DNA of 64,000 bases from assembly GCA_018340375.1 (NCBI GenBank), contig JAFFJZ010000001.1, forward strand, positions 63,728,001 to 63,792,000. Direction: 5' to 3'. Made by a program: the position numbers and the translations under genes. Under the pieces are notes generated by a model. The model worked only from the letters and a program-made list of their open reading frames with translations. It was not told the origin of the DNA and did not search any database. Shown here piece after piece: positions 41,131-52,621 of this stretch. This DNA is from Gonatopus flavifemur (Eukaryota; Arthropoda; Insecta; Hymenoptera; Dryinidae). The first letter of the stretch is position 1; every line of letters begins with the position of its first letter.

Positions 41131-41680
41131 ATAAAGAATATTTGATGAAATCAAACTAGAAATGTCCGAGACGAGGAATTTCAATCCACACAACACAGAA
41201 ACATACCACAACGCAAAACAATGTGAATTACAGAGCTGTATTTGCGAAAACAATCACTTTTTCGAAAAGCGAAAATATCATTACGCTGAAAATCCACTTC
41301 AAATTCCTTCCCTGAGTTTCTTAAAAAATTCATTTTTCCCCAAAATATTTCATATTTCTGACAATTCTAAGATTTCACGCGTAGCGCTTCACTGTCAAAT
41401 TTTTTGAGTATAATTTCACTTCTCAAACAGTGTCGCTTGTCAATTTCCCCAATGTCGCAGTACGATATGAACTCATTCAAGAACACATGAGTTCAATATA
41501 AGAATTATTATGAAAGATGAGCTTATTTATATTCATGCGTGTAATAAAACCGTTAATCCAGAAGAAAATACTTTGAACAAAATATAAAATAAAAGATCAA
41601 TCTGTTTTTCAAACAATTTTAATAATTCTCTTCATAATGAAAATTTATCATCAAACTTTCACGCTATAGACCATGTTCAT

Positions 41681-44600
41681 TTATCTTGGTTCGATGACAA
41701 GATGGATACCTCCTTGCGGTACTAAGATAACGCTTGATTTATTGAATTGAAGAGATTTTTGCATGTCCGGGGCAAGTTTGAACTTGAATTTTGTTAGAGC
41801 GCTGACCAAAGCTACTTTTATCTGCACAAATCCAAATCTCATGCCTGGAAAAAAATGTTGTATTGTATTATCCAATGGTAACAATTTGAACCTTATATTA
41901 TAATTATTGTGAATACCAATACATATCCGTGGACCCTCTCCAAAGGGTATCCAAGCATAAGGATGCCTCGAAGCGATGTTCTCAGAAGAAAAACGTTCTG
42001 GATCGAATTTTTCTGGATCAGGATATATCTGAGGATCATGTTGTATTCCCAGTACAGGAATAATTACCGGAGTTCCTTTGGGTATACGAACGTTAGAGTC
42101 GGGGAGAGTTACATCTTTGGTACATACTCGAGAGAGAAAGGAACCGCCTGGATATTTTCTCAATGTTTCTGTAAAATGTTTGCAAAGTCAATTGAGGGAT
42201 TATCAAAAGTTTGGGAATTTAGCGCTTCAAAGCATGTACGAAACTTTTTTACAAAAACGTGCTTCCAATTGAGTTTCAATGACATTCAAAAATGTAAGAA
42301 TTAAAGTATACTGGGATTTTGTATGAACGCTTATGGCACTTTTTCCCAGAAAAAGTCAATTGGCGCAGAACGTGTTGTCCGAGCGTTTTCTTTACTTCGA
42401 CAAAGATGCTTCTCACGCTTGGGGAACATTATTTTTTCCCAAGATGTGAATGGTTTTTGTTACGTGAAATTGGATCAAGAAATGACGAACTTTCTACCCG
42501 GCTTCATCCGCAATTATTATGTCTGCATGTTGAAACTCGGCTTTGAGTTGGTTGCATGAAACAAAATATTTGAACGCATCCGATTCGTCCGCCATTTTGA
42601 AAATATGTAGTTGTCATATCACTCATTTTCAAGTAGTAATTTCCTGTGTATCAATTTAATGAGATAGATTTCGATAAGCAACATTTACGCCATTGTATTC
42701 TATTCTGTTTTCAAATGAATAAAAATGCTGCTCAAGCTATGGAATTGATTAATACGACATTAGGTCAACATTCTGTGAGTCATTCAACAGTGAAAAAGTG
42801 GTTTACAAGATTTCGTAATGGAAATTTCAGTCTCGAGGACGATCCACGTCCAGGTGCAATCAAAAAATTTGAGGATGAAGAACTTGAAGTTTTACCGAAT
42901 GAAAATCCATGTCAAACTCAAGAAGAGCTTGTAGAACAGTTAGGAGTTACTCGTCAAGCAATTTCACTTCGATCGCATGCATTGGGAAAAATACAGAAGG
43001 AAGGAAAATGGGTTCCTCATAAACTGACGGAAGAAAATAAAAGACAAAGAGTTGCCATTTGCATGAATTTGCTTTCTCGGTTCAAGAAGAAGAATTTTCT
43101 GCATAAAATCATTACGAGTGATGAAAAATGGATTCTGTACGACAATCCTAAACGTAGAAAAGCATTGGTTGATCCAGGCCAGCCATCTACATCAGTTGAA
43201 AAACCGAATATTCATGCAAAGAAAGTTTGACTCTGTGTCTGGTGGGATTGGAAAGGAATCATTTACCACCAGCTTCTCGAACCTGGCCACACTATTACCG
43301 CTGAGCGTTACCGGGCCTAGCTAATCAAAGTAAGTGACGCTCTGGAGGAAAAAAGACCATTTACGGGGCAAGGAAGGCAAAATGTGATGCTGCTACATGA
43401 GAATGCACGTCCACATACAGCAAAACCAACCCAGGAACTCATCTTCAATTTAGGCTGGGAAGTTGTACCTCATGCGGCATATTCACCAAACTTAGCTCCT
43501 TCCGATTATCACTTATTTAGATCAATGTCGTCATATTTGAAGGAGTAGCACTTCATGAATATCGAAGATGTCCGGAAATGGCTGGATAACTATTTTGTTT
43601 CAAAACCACCAAGTTTCTATCGTGAAGGCATTTATCTACTACCCGATAAATGGCAAAAGACTGTAGATAATAACGGCGAATATTTCAATCAATAATTCTT
43701 GACAGAAGTATTTTTCTAATCAAATTGAATTTGACAAAAAAAAGCCGAGTCTCAACTTGCACACCTAATACCAAAATGGAACATCCTGTCAAGAATTGAC
43801 AAAAATTTTGCTATCTTGTTTTGACAGGATGTACCAATCTAATCATTCTAGATGAAATCAGATAGATAGTTTGTCAGTTTTTCATTAGATTTCACGTGAA
43901 AGGAAACCATTCACAACCTGACAACGATTAATACCCGGTTCTACCTGGCATTTTCAGCGAAGCTAATAAAAAAAATGTTCCAATATCTCGCAGTTTGCAT
44001 GTTCATTAAATTTATGAGCATAAAATTATATGGAATGAAAATCGGTAAATAGATCTGTGAAAAATTGCGGTCTCTCAAATATTGATATCAACATTTTCCT
44101 AAAATTTGATCTTACCAGGTGTGTTCAAAAAATAACGAGAATCTTCGTTTTATGAAAAAAATATTTATTTATTCATCAATATCTATTTTGTCCCCTTCAA
44201 AATAATCCCCCTTGGATTTTATACACTTGTGCCAACGCTTTTTCCAATCCTCGAAACACTTTTGAAACTCGATCTTTGTAATAGCTTTTAGCTCTTTCAG
44301 CGATTCGCTTTTAATGTCATCTATGCTTGTAAAACGACGGCTTTTTAATGTTCTCTTTATTTTTGGGAATAGAAAAAAGTCACATGGAGCCATATCTGGC
44401 GAATATGGAGGCTGAGGCATCGTTACAGTTTTGTTTTTAGCCAAAAATTCACGAACAAGCAATGAAGTGTGAGCAGGTGCATTATCGTGGTGCAAAAGCC
44501 ATGAATTATTTTGCCACAAATCCGGGCGTTTTTTTTGGATTGCTTTTCGACTGATATGCCAACATCATCAGCGACTTCTCTGATTGTGGCGATCGTTTGA

Positions 44601-47600
44601 AAACCATTTCTTTCACTTTTTTCACGTTTTCATCGGTTGTTGATGTGCTTGGGCGTCCGGGTCGTTCGTCATCTTCAACGTTTTCGCGGCCATCTTGGAA
44701 ACGCTTATACCACTCGTAAATCCTTGCTTTACTCATAGCAAACTCACCATATGCCTTTGTTAACATTTTACAAACTTCACTACACTTTATTTCATTTTTT
44801 ACGCAAAATTGAATACAAATTCTTTGATCCATTTTTTTTCACAAACGAAAATCGCCGAGCTCGAAAAACATGTCTAACGTTAGCGGCTGCTACTTAATGA
44901 GTAAGCAATGAATATTGCTGAAAATGTTATCGTACTTCAGGGGCATGTGCACCAACATAATAAAGACAAATTTTATACAGGCGGACTCTCCAAACCCGCG
45001 AAATTTAAAAATTCTCGTTACTTTTTGAACACACCTCGTACATATAAAAATAAAATCCAAACTCACCCGATACGACTTGATGAAGATAAGTCATATCGTT
45101 TAAACAATCATATGTCAGTCCTTTGTGTTTTAGTAATGCTTCATCGATTTCTTTCCTGACTTTATTTTGTATATCTTGATTGATGGCCAATTCATACATA
45201 CAGAAGCTCGCAGTTGTTGATGAAGTTTCGAAACCCGCTAGAAAAAAAACGAAAGCTTGTGCTGCTCCTTGTAACATCGTTAATTTCTCAAGTTTATCTA
45301 GAAAAAGAGAAACAACTTTGTTCATCATGAGCATTGAAAAGAGATACGACACCGTAGACCCAAGTAGCACGAGAACTTTTCTAACATTCCTTGCTCATTC
45401 TTTGATCATCTATAGAATTTTCCAGTGGGACATTCTGGAAAAATTCCCAGAATTTCCTCATCCACGACAAAACCATTAACAAAGTTTCAGAATGTTCATA
45501 GAATATGCTTAAAACTTTTAAGAACTCCCGAATGGAAGATTTTCAAAATTGTACAGGGTGGGGCATTTAAAGTGTCGCGGGCGTTTTTTCCAAAAATAAA
45601 ATGAGATACGAGAAAAATTTTCGGACAAAAATTGTAGGGTATCGAGGGGGACATCCGATGGTGGCCTTGGCTTTGACCTCAAATCTCATCTTCAAGGGCA
45701 TTCTGAGGTCAACTCTTGTTTTTTAAATAGCATCTCATATTTTTTACTGCAGATTTGGATTCTAGGTCAAAAACCAAGAAACTTTTGTCTGAACCATTTT
45801 CCTGAAATCCGCAAAGATGGCGCTCTAATCGATATTGTTCCATACTGAATCTGACATTAGAATAACTCGAAAACGAAGGGTCTTGGAGGAGAATGTTTCA
45901 GACAAAAGTTGTCTGATTCCAAGGGGGACCCCTTGAACTGAAACGGAGGTGATGGAGTATAACAGACAAAACACAACACATTTCAATCGTCTACATCACT
46001 TGGATAATTTTAATGCAGTAGATGCTCAAAATGATGGCACATTTCAAAACGTTTTACAAAAGATTGCTGAGCTCGTGCTAAAATATCTTCATTGATGCTC
46101 GCGCATGCATTGATGATTCGTTGACGCATATTCTCAGGTGTAGTCGGTGCTTGTTGATAAACTGTATCTTTTATGTATCCCCATAAAAAAAAATCTGGAG
46201 AAGTGAGATCCGGAGAACGGGCAGGCCAATGAACTGGTCCACGACGTCCTATCCATCGTCCAGGATAATCTCTGTCCAATATTTTTCGAGCTGTGACTGC
46301 ATAATGGGATGGACAACCATCGTGTTGATACCACATATTCAATCGTTCCTGAATAGGTATGTCTTCAAGTAATGTTGGAAGTACTTGATCTAAGAAATGT
46401 CTGTACTTCTCTCCATTTAGCGTATCTGCAATGAAGTACGGTCCAATTACTCGAGATCGAAAAATACCACACCAAACATTCACAGCCCATTGTCTTTGAT
46501 GCTCTACTTGACGTAACCATCTTGGATTTTCTGTCGCCCAGTAATGCATATTATGTCGATTTACTTGACCATGATTGGTGAACGTCGACTCATCAGAAAA
46601 TAATATGTTGATGAAGTTGTTATTGTGCATTTGCGCTAGACCCCATCGACAAAACTGTACACGATTTTCGAAATCATCACCGTGAAGGTCTTGATGCAAA
46701 CAAATGTGATACGGATGGAATTTGTGACGTTTCAGTATTCGAAGAACACTTCTTCGAGAAATTCCCGAATGGAGTTCAATTTCACGAGAGCTCACGTGTG
46801 GATTATTGGCTACTGCAGCTAGTACATTAACTTCCGCATTTTCTCCGCTAACAGTTCTCATTCGATGTCGTTTTTCCCTTGTAACACTTCCCGTTTCTGA
46901 GAATAATTTTGTAATGCGTTGAAAATACCTAATGGATGGCGTTGTTCTTTCAGGAAATCGTTCTGCATACAAGTCATATGCTTGTCTGGGGTTCTTATGC
47001 ACTTCACCGTAAATGTAGATCATATCGATCTTTTCAGAAACCGTGTATCGGATATCCATGATCTTCAATTTGTCATAAACCAAGTAATAATCAAATGTAA
47101 TTGACAAACTGACTTTCAAAATCGTGAATTTTCACTGAACCCCGTCGTTTGTTTACATCGCGTGAGCTCTGAATGGTGGTAATGTAGACGATTGAAATGT
47201 GTTGTGTATTGACAACTTTTGTACGAAACATTCTTTTGCAAGACCCTTCGTTTTCGAGTTATTCGAATGTCAGATTCAAAATGGAACAATATCGATTAGA
47301 GCGCCATTTTTGCGGATTTCAGGAAAATGGTTCAGACAAAAGTTTCTTGGTTTTTGACCTAGAATCCAAATCTGCAGTAAAAAATATGAGATGCTATTTA
47401 AAAAACAAGAGTTGGTCTCAGAATGCCCTTGAAGATGAGATTTGAGGTCAAAGCCAAGGCCACCATCGGATGTCCCCCTCGGTACCCTACAACTTTTGTC
47501 CGAAAAATTTTCTCGTATCTCACTTTATTTTTGGAAAAAACGCCCGCGACACTTTAAATGCCCCACCCTGTATATAATTTATATAAAAAGTTTATTGAAT

Positions 47601-50308
47601 TGGATTATATGTGAATTAAATATAATTTTTAAACTTTTTCCACTCGAGCATATTCAGAATTTTTAACCTTCAGGGCTACTTGGGAACATTTTTTCAAAAC
47701 GATTAGAATAATTATGAATTACTTGATTTTTCATTATCCTGATCACTGATCTCAGTTTTATCGGCATCCGATGGGACATAACCTTTGTTCATCAATTGAA
47801 TCAAGAGATCTAAAAAATCATGTCTAACAACGTTGTGTTCATTCCTATAATCAACTGTTTCCTTGAAGGTGTTGATAAAAAAATTACTAATGCCCGAAGG
47901 CAAGAGGAAAAAAGAAAACCGTCGCATTAAATTTGGCGCCGCCATCAACAATAATCTTCGAATAGGCCTTGGCTCGAAGATCTTTTTCCCCCAATAACGA
48001 AATTCACTGTCCGGATTGTGCAAACAGTTACTAGTCACCCCAAAAGCTGCAGACATGATCACATCCGTAGAAAATCTGGAATAATTGTGCGCGAAATTAC
48101 GAATGTTCTCAGCAAAATCAATTTCAGTAAAGAGATTCCTTCAACCTTGCAAATATTTCTTTCATATCCAAATTTTTATTATCGATGTTTATTTGATTCT
48201 CAAAATATCTCGTCAATTCAGATCCAATATCGGTTAGAGTTCCAAACATATTCTTGATCTTTCCCGAAGTAAAAGTAGGCGTCAATTTGACTCGCAAATT
48301 TCTCCATTTCTTGCCCGATAAAAAGAAAAGATGTCCCGATAATGGTTCTGTCTCCTCGTTAGATGGTAATCCACGATCGTGAAAACTGGCGAACTCCTTA
48401 ACCATGACGAATTCCACGAGCTCTGGATCGGCAATTATTAACTGCGGTTTATGTAGCAGATACAAGCCGAAGTACCGCTTGTCCTTGTATTTCGCATAAT
48501 TCTTTCGATAAATGTCATCTGAAATCAAAAAATGTAATAACAAAGTCAAGATTCGAATTTGATACAAGAAATATTCGAACTGAACAAAAATTATTATTAT
48601 GTTCACTCATGTGGAAAAATATTCAATATGATATATAATTTTTGTATAAATATTACACTGTAAAAAAAATTTGTTGAATTCCAAACAAAAATGCTTGGAA
48701 AGTTACAAACTTGGTTTGGAAAAATAATTTCCGAACCTTTTTTGTAAATTGCCGAACAAAAGTTTGTGAATTCTCAAAAATCTTCATGAAATCACAAAAT
48801 TTTTTGAATGTCTACAAACTTTTGTTTGGTAATTTACAAAAAAAGTTTGTGTAAGAAACTGCCAAACTTCTTTGGCAGTTTAGGAAGTATATTTTTTACA
48901 GTGTATATATAATTCTGAGAAAATGTTCACATGGGTATTAATTGCAAAATTTACATCCTTCTTTCCATGTTTTGGGCAAACAGTAGGGAAAAAGTATTGG
49001 AAAAACTAGGAAACTTTGCAAAGAAGAGGGAAGTTTCCTCCAAGGTATGTATCACAGCTGTGATATTCTAGAATATTCTGGGGATATTTTGAGAACGTGT
49101 GAAAAAGCAAGATTTCTAGAATATTGTGCTATGAGCTGAGATATATCTCGGAAATTTCTATAGGGAGCTCGAAGGAGATTATTTTAAATATTCATAGAAC
49201 ACCCACACGGATTGTACTGGGAAGGACATAACTTTACTATAGAAGCACAATAGAATGCATTGAAACCTGACAGAAGCCTGTTTCCCACACGGAGAAAATC
49301 CTACACCAGTGATTACTGTAGCCCACAAGACCGGCTCGTATTATGCAAACAAATCATTTCAACAATACTGGTTACTGTGGTAACACGAATCAGTCGTGTC
49401 TCCACAGTAGAGAATAGTGTAGAAAAACGACTCTCTACTGCGGAGACACGACTGATTCGTGTTACCACAGTAACCAGTTGAAATGATTTTATTGCATAAC
49501 ACGATCCAGTCGTGTAAGCTACAGTAACCACTAGTGTAGGATTTTCTCCGTGCAGTGGACATATCACACCAGGACAGAAAGAGTCTAATTAGGATAGAAT
49601 CTTTTTTGAACTTTCGCGCCGACTGCAATTAGGAAAAACATATTGCCGTCATAACATCCCGGTCTGTTATGATGGCACTTACAAGAAAAAATTGCCAAGA
49701 AAGTAAGAAAAACTATTAATGCAATAAAATTTTTTTGCTTTCAATCAAAAATTTCTCAACAGAACTAATGTCTTAGCTTCTGGAGTGATAAATTTTCTTC
49801 AAGGATAACGATTATCTTTGTACGCGCTATAGTAATGAACTATTTTTCTGTGGGTGGGGACATGTGAAAACTTGTTACAACAATGTAATATGCACAATAT
49901 CTCATAAATTTATATAAATACGGAAGATAATCATTGAGGGATGATTTGTTGTTCATAGAAATCATAATTTGATCAGATTAAATCAATTCTATCCACCCTG
50001 TAAAATTCTTTGTCCGGCGTGATTTAAGATAATTCGCAAATCCAATCAATAGGATTTGTATAAGCGAATGACACTTCATGCGCATGCTCAGCTATTTATG
50101 ACATATCATTACAAGATTACTCACGTAAACCATCAGATCCTACGAACCATGACGAAAAATTGCCAACTGGTACCAAAGGTTCTGGATTAAACACACCTAA
50201 TTTATTCCAAAATTGATACGAGAAGTATTTGAAATAAATATAAACTCCTGCAAAAATTGAAATCAAGATTCCACAAATTTGGACGAATAAGAAACTTGTC
50301 GAAAACAT
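41681..50308 (-). CDS. Cytochrome P450, CYP3 clan / CYP6-like (P450-5), 518 aa, six exons, transposon-laden introns
   Basis: An ER monooxygenase, substrate unknown. Exons on the minus strand are 50125-50308, 48146-48518, 47723-48075, 45067-45297, 41917-42168 and 41681-41844. It starts MFSTS like the internal start of P450-4, with an anchor at about residues 8-28. WRNLR lies near 134, AGFETS at 324-329, ETLR at 381-384, DPERF and heme loop [10 protein letters not shown] at 456-465 (Cys463). After ETLRKY the sequence is [10 protein letters not shown], so the common YPP is YPG. Introns 1, 3 and 4 are 1.6, 2.4 and 2.9 kb and carry a MITE pair, a DD41D transposon and two mariner relics. Intron 5 is 72 bases, in frame and without a stop. 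All splice sites are GT-AG and the frame closes, so the gene looks functional despite its load. Confidence 0.92.
42520..43765 (+). pseudogene. Mariner-family (DD34D) transposon, inactivated, in P450-5 intron 4
   Basis: The plus-strand coding region (about 42,646-43,695) has an HTH part ([33 protein letters not shown]). It continues with [20 protein letters not shown] (first Asp), [17 protein letters not shown] and [13 protein letters not shown]. Stops at about 43,230, 43,320 and 43,546 break it. The second catalytic Asp is Glu in HEN and the Asp of the usual SPDLAPSD is Asn. The spacing of 34 residues between the second and third catalytic positions fits mariner. Diverged termini were located: TGTCTGCATGTTGAAACTCG at the left and the complement of GGTGTGCAAGTTGAGACTCG at the right, both flanked by TA. 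Confidence 0.85.
43785..43963. repeat. Partial CTGAAAATGCC-family element
   Basis: The right end CCTGGCATTTTCAGCG and internal AACATCCTGTCAAGAATTGACA and TGACAGGATGT motifs match those at 9,907-10,269 and 15,853-16,121. A clear left end is not visible. It lies in intron 4 of P450-5 beside the mariner relic. Confidence 0.4.
44115..45038 (-). pseudogene. Second mariner-type (DD34D) transposon, internally deleted, in P450-5 intron 4
   Basis: The termini are inverted copies: CCAGGTGTGTTCAAAAAATA from 44,115 and the complement of CGAGGTGTGTTCAAAAAGTA ending at 45,038, each next to TA. On the minus strand the N-terminal part ([20 protein letters not shown], then [22 protein letters not shown], ending at a stop 44,506) is followed directly by the C-terminal part ([34 protein letters not shown], ending 44,169). 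The middle, including the first catalytic Asp, is missing, so the element is 924 bp instead of the usual 1.3 kb. Its right end is only 28 bases from the exon 4 donor. It belongs to a different mariner subgroup from the copies at 12.1 and 42.5 kb. Confidence 0.85.
45552..47572 (-). mobile_element. DD41D-type Tc1/mariner transposon with about 400-bp terminal inverted repeats
   Basis: The ends are TACAGGGTGGGGCATTTAAA and its exact complement at 47,553-47,572; the outer TA at each side is probably the target duplication. Long inverted arms continue inward to about 45,996 and 47,178. They share TTGGCTTTGACCTCAAATCT, AGATTTGGATTCTAGGTCAA, AACTCGAAAACGAAGGGTCT and CACAACACATTTCAATCGTC with few mismatches. 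The arms flank a single intact transposase gene, so the element is potentially autonomous or recently active. It lies in intron 3 of P450-5, antisense-free with respect to the host gene (same strand). Confidence 0.8.
46010..47059 (-). CDS. Transposase of the DD41D Tc1/mariner element, 349 aa, intact frame
   Basis: The product would cut and paste the flanking long-TIR element. I start at the ATG giving [10 protein letters not shown] (47,059); the open frame extends 20 codons further upstream without another ATG. The N-terminal half is HTH DNA-binding ([20 protein letters not shown], then [20 protein letters not shown] and a second HTH around [20 protein letters not shown]). The catalytic part shows [12 protein letters not shown] (first Asp), [13 protein letters not shown] (second Asp) and [15 protein letters not shown] (third Asp). 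There are 41 residues between the second and third Asp, which places it in the DD41D group and away from mariner DD34D. No stop or frameshift is present, unlike the three mariner relics nearby. Confidence 0.85.
   Translation of the reverse strand: MDIRYTVSEKIDMIYIYGEVHKNPRQAYDLYAERFPERTTPSIRYFQRITKLFSETGSVTREKRHRMRTVSGENAEVNVLAAVANNPHVSSREIELHSGISRRSVLRILKRHKFHPYHICLHQDLHGDDFENRVQFCRWGLAQMHNNNFINILFSDESTFTNHGQVNRHNMHYWATENPRWLRQVEHQRQWAVNVWCGIFRSRVIGPYFIADTLNGEKYRHFLDQVLPTLLEDIPIQERLNMWYQHDGCPSHYAVTARKILDRDYPGRWIGRRGPVHWPARSPDLTSPDFFLWGYIKDTVYQQAPTTPENMRQRIINACASINEDILARAQQSFVKRFEMCHHFEHLLH
48654..48905. mobile_element. Palindromic MITE with TACACTGTAAAAAA ends, in P450-5 intron 1
   Basis: TACACTGTAAAAAAAATTTG at the left is mirrored by ATTTTTTACAGTGTA at the right. 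The interior has inverted AAACTTTTGTTTGG / CCGAACAAAAGTTTG blocks. It is non-coding. Confidence 0.7.
49288..49552. mobile_element. ACACGGAGAAA-type palindromic MITE in P450-5 intron 1
   Basis: ACACGGAGAAAATCCTACAC starts the left end and GTGTAGGATTTTCTCCGTG ends the right. The arms contain GGTTACTGTGGTAACACGAA, TCAGTCGTGTCTCC and their complements, making almost the entire 265 bases self-complementary around a short loop. It is non-coding. Confidence 0.8.
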
Positions 50309-51163
50309 TTTCAACTATACATCAACAGTATTAAGAGGACTGGAATGTTAACAACTAGCCTGTTACAAAAACATTCTGATACTGTTCGTTCTTTCAAGTC
50401 CATCCAACGAATTGCCAAAGGTAGAGTGATGATTTTTATTGTTATTAAATAACCAGGGGTGGATTTGGAAATCCTCCGTCCCTAGGCCAGATACACGGTG
50501 CCGCGCCCCAAGTGTAAAAATTTTCAAAATTATTTGTAATTTATACATCATCCGATTGGTTTATATGAAAGTTTCATGTAATTTCGTAAAAATTATATCG
50601 TGGTATCGCAGATACGCCCCTGTAAACAACTTGAATCGAGAATTCGCTGCGTCATGACTAATCTTCTCTATTGTACAGTGTGAATTAAGATATTCTATAT
50701 GCATCACTTGGTGTGAGTAAGAACATCGATTATTCTCCGGTACTTATCACATCTTATCTTGCACCCGAGTGTCTTCATGTTCTCTACGAATTATGATGAT
50801 TGACTAACGAAGTATACGTTAGAAAGAGAGATGTTGATGCTGGTTTCCCCTTAAGGGGATACTGGCATATGATTTCAGGGCTCACGATACTCTACCGAAA
50901 CAAATTGATTCGAGTTTGAAGCTTCAGTTCGTTTGAATGTTTTTGTTCAACTGTGAGAACTCGAGAGAAACGAGGGATATTGGTATATCCTCACCCGGAT
51001 CACCCAGGTCCAGGGTTGGGTTTATTACGTGATTTTTCAATTTCTTACGTATCATACTTTGTTTCTGACACGTAATATATATAAGATACTTGGACCCTCC
51101 TGTCTCCCCAAAGACAAGGGGTTGATTTTATGCGTAAGATACTCGATTTCTTACGTGTCGTGA

Positions 51164-51447
51164 CCCAATGAACATTATGAGGACGAGGACTTGAAGACAA
51201 CTGGAGGAGCTCTTAAAGAGATCTTTATGCCATCCAATGCGTCGGCTTAGGAGATCCTGTGGAGGTCTTGTTTTAGATCACTTTATGTTATCTTAAAGAG
51301 AACATTTATAACATAAAGATAACATAAAGTGGTCTTAAACAAGAGTTCTGTAAGATCTCCTAAATCGACGCATTGGATGAAATTAAGATCTCTTTAAGAG
51401 CTCTTCCAGTTGTCTCCAAGTCCTCGTCCTCATAATGTTCATTGGGA
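51164..51447. mobile_element. Palindromic element, about 284 bp
   Basis: CCCAATGAACATTATGAGGA at the left is mirrored by TCCTCATAATGTTCATTGGG at the right. The arms run inward through GACTTGAAGACAACTGGA, CTCTTAAAGAGATC and AAGTGGTCTTA with few mismatches. It is non-coding. Confidence 0.8.
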
Positions 51448-52621
51448 AACTATGTGAAATACTTAGAAGTATATTACGTGCCAACCTTGCCCAGGTCCCA
51501 TATCGGACCAACACTGGATCCACCTAGGTCGCAACATCCACCCGGCACACGAAGAACGATGGTATGTAATTCCTGCACCCCATCCCAAGCAGCAACAGAA
51601 GTTCAAAGTATATACGAAATAGAAACGTTCGTAGAATGTACGAATGAGATACGAAGAATATATAATGAACGTTCATAGAATATTCGAATAAGACTGTTTC
51701 AAATATACTTAAAACGTACATAGTACATCCGAAATGTACGATATTCATTCAATCGACGTTCGATTGACGTTCCATCGTATATTCGATTACATACGTTCGA
51801 TGAATATGCATAGCACCTATGAAACGGTCTCATTGGAATATGCATAGAACATATTTCGAATATTCGAAGAACGTTCATAGTATATTCTGGTGCTACTTGG
51901 GATGTAACACAGAATATTCTGAGAATATTCTCACAACATTCGTAAAATATACTTGATCGAATATTCCCACGAAGAGCGTAGAAAATTCGTTAATATTCAT
52001 AGAGCATTCTTAGAATATTTGAATGAGACTGTTTCGGATATTTTAGAAACGTTCGTACAATATGCGTATCAAGTTTTTAGGAAGATTGATGAGCAGCGCA
52101 TGCGTAAGTATCGTGATGACATGAATTCGGTAATGGCGGATAATGTTGTTGACAGGCTACAGACCCTTGGTTAATATATTATTTTAATTTGTATTTGGGG
52201 AATAATAAATTTATGAAAGCTGCATTTGAATATCGCAAAGGTTCTCCGAGAGTGCCATGTGTAAAGAATGATCCTCAAAAGTGTGATAAAATATTAAGAA
52301 ATGCCGTATATATTACGATTATCCACAATATTTACAATTTACAATTACAGATGTTTAATGATCCAAAAATTGATTGTGGAGTAGTTTTCGGTGACATTCA
52401 GAAGTTTATATTGACGGAAATTTTCATTTCAACAGCATTTTTTTCTGATATCTCCACAATATTCTTGGCATCATATTCTGAGAATGTTTGCAACAGTCTC
52501 ATTCAAACATTCAGAGAATGTCCGTAGAATATATTCGCACGTAATAAGAATCTCCATAGAATATTCGAATATCCTCAACGTATATTCTCAGGACATTCTT
52601 AGAACGTGCGTGTGCTACCTG

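Larger units (their letters stand above)
35970..41680. other. Intergenic region between the pogo-like element and P450-5; no gene seen
   Basis: This long stretch has no recognisable gene. Repeats listed separately are 36,519-36,620, 37,790-38,029, 38,131-38,418, 38,684-38,766 and 40,488-41,130. Between 35,990 and 36,180 there are inverted GTAAATTTCA / TGAAATTTAC-like motifs. Around 38,920 a TACAGGGTGACCGAAGG sequence resembles insect transposon ends. Open frames up to 98 codons here show no family features. Confidence 0.45.
45358..47690. mobile_element. CCCAAGTAGC-type MITE split by the DD41D transposon (P450-5 intron 3)
   Basis: ACCCAAGTAGCACGAGAACT begins near 45,358 and the complementary GGCTACTTGGG lies near 47,675. 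Between them, outside the DD41D element, are inverted GAATATGC and AGAATTT motifs typical of this family (compare 52,836-53,065). The DD41D transposon at 45,552-47,572 interrupts the MITE, giving a nested order: P450 intron, then MITE, then Tc1/mariner element. Confidence 0.5.
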
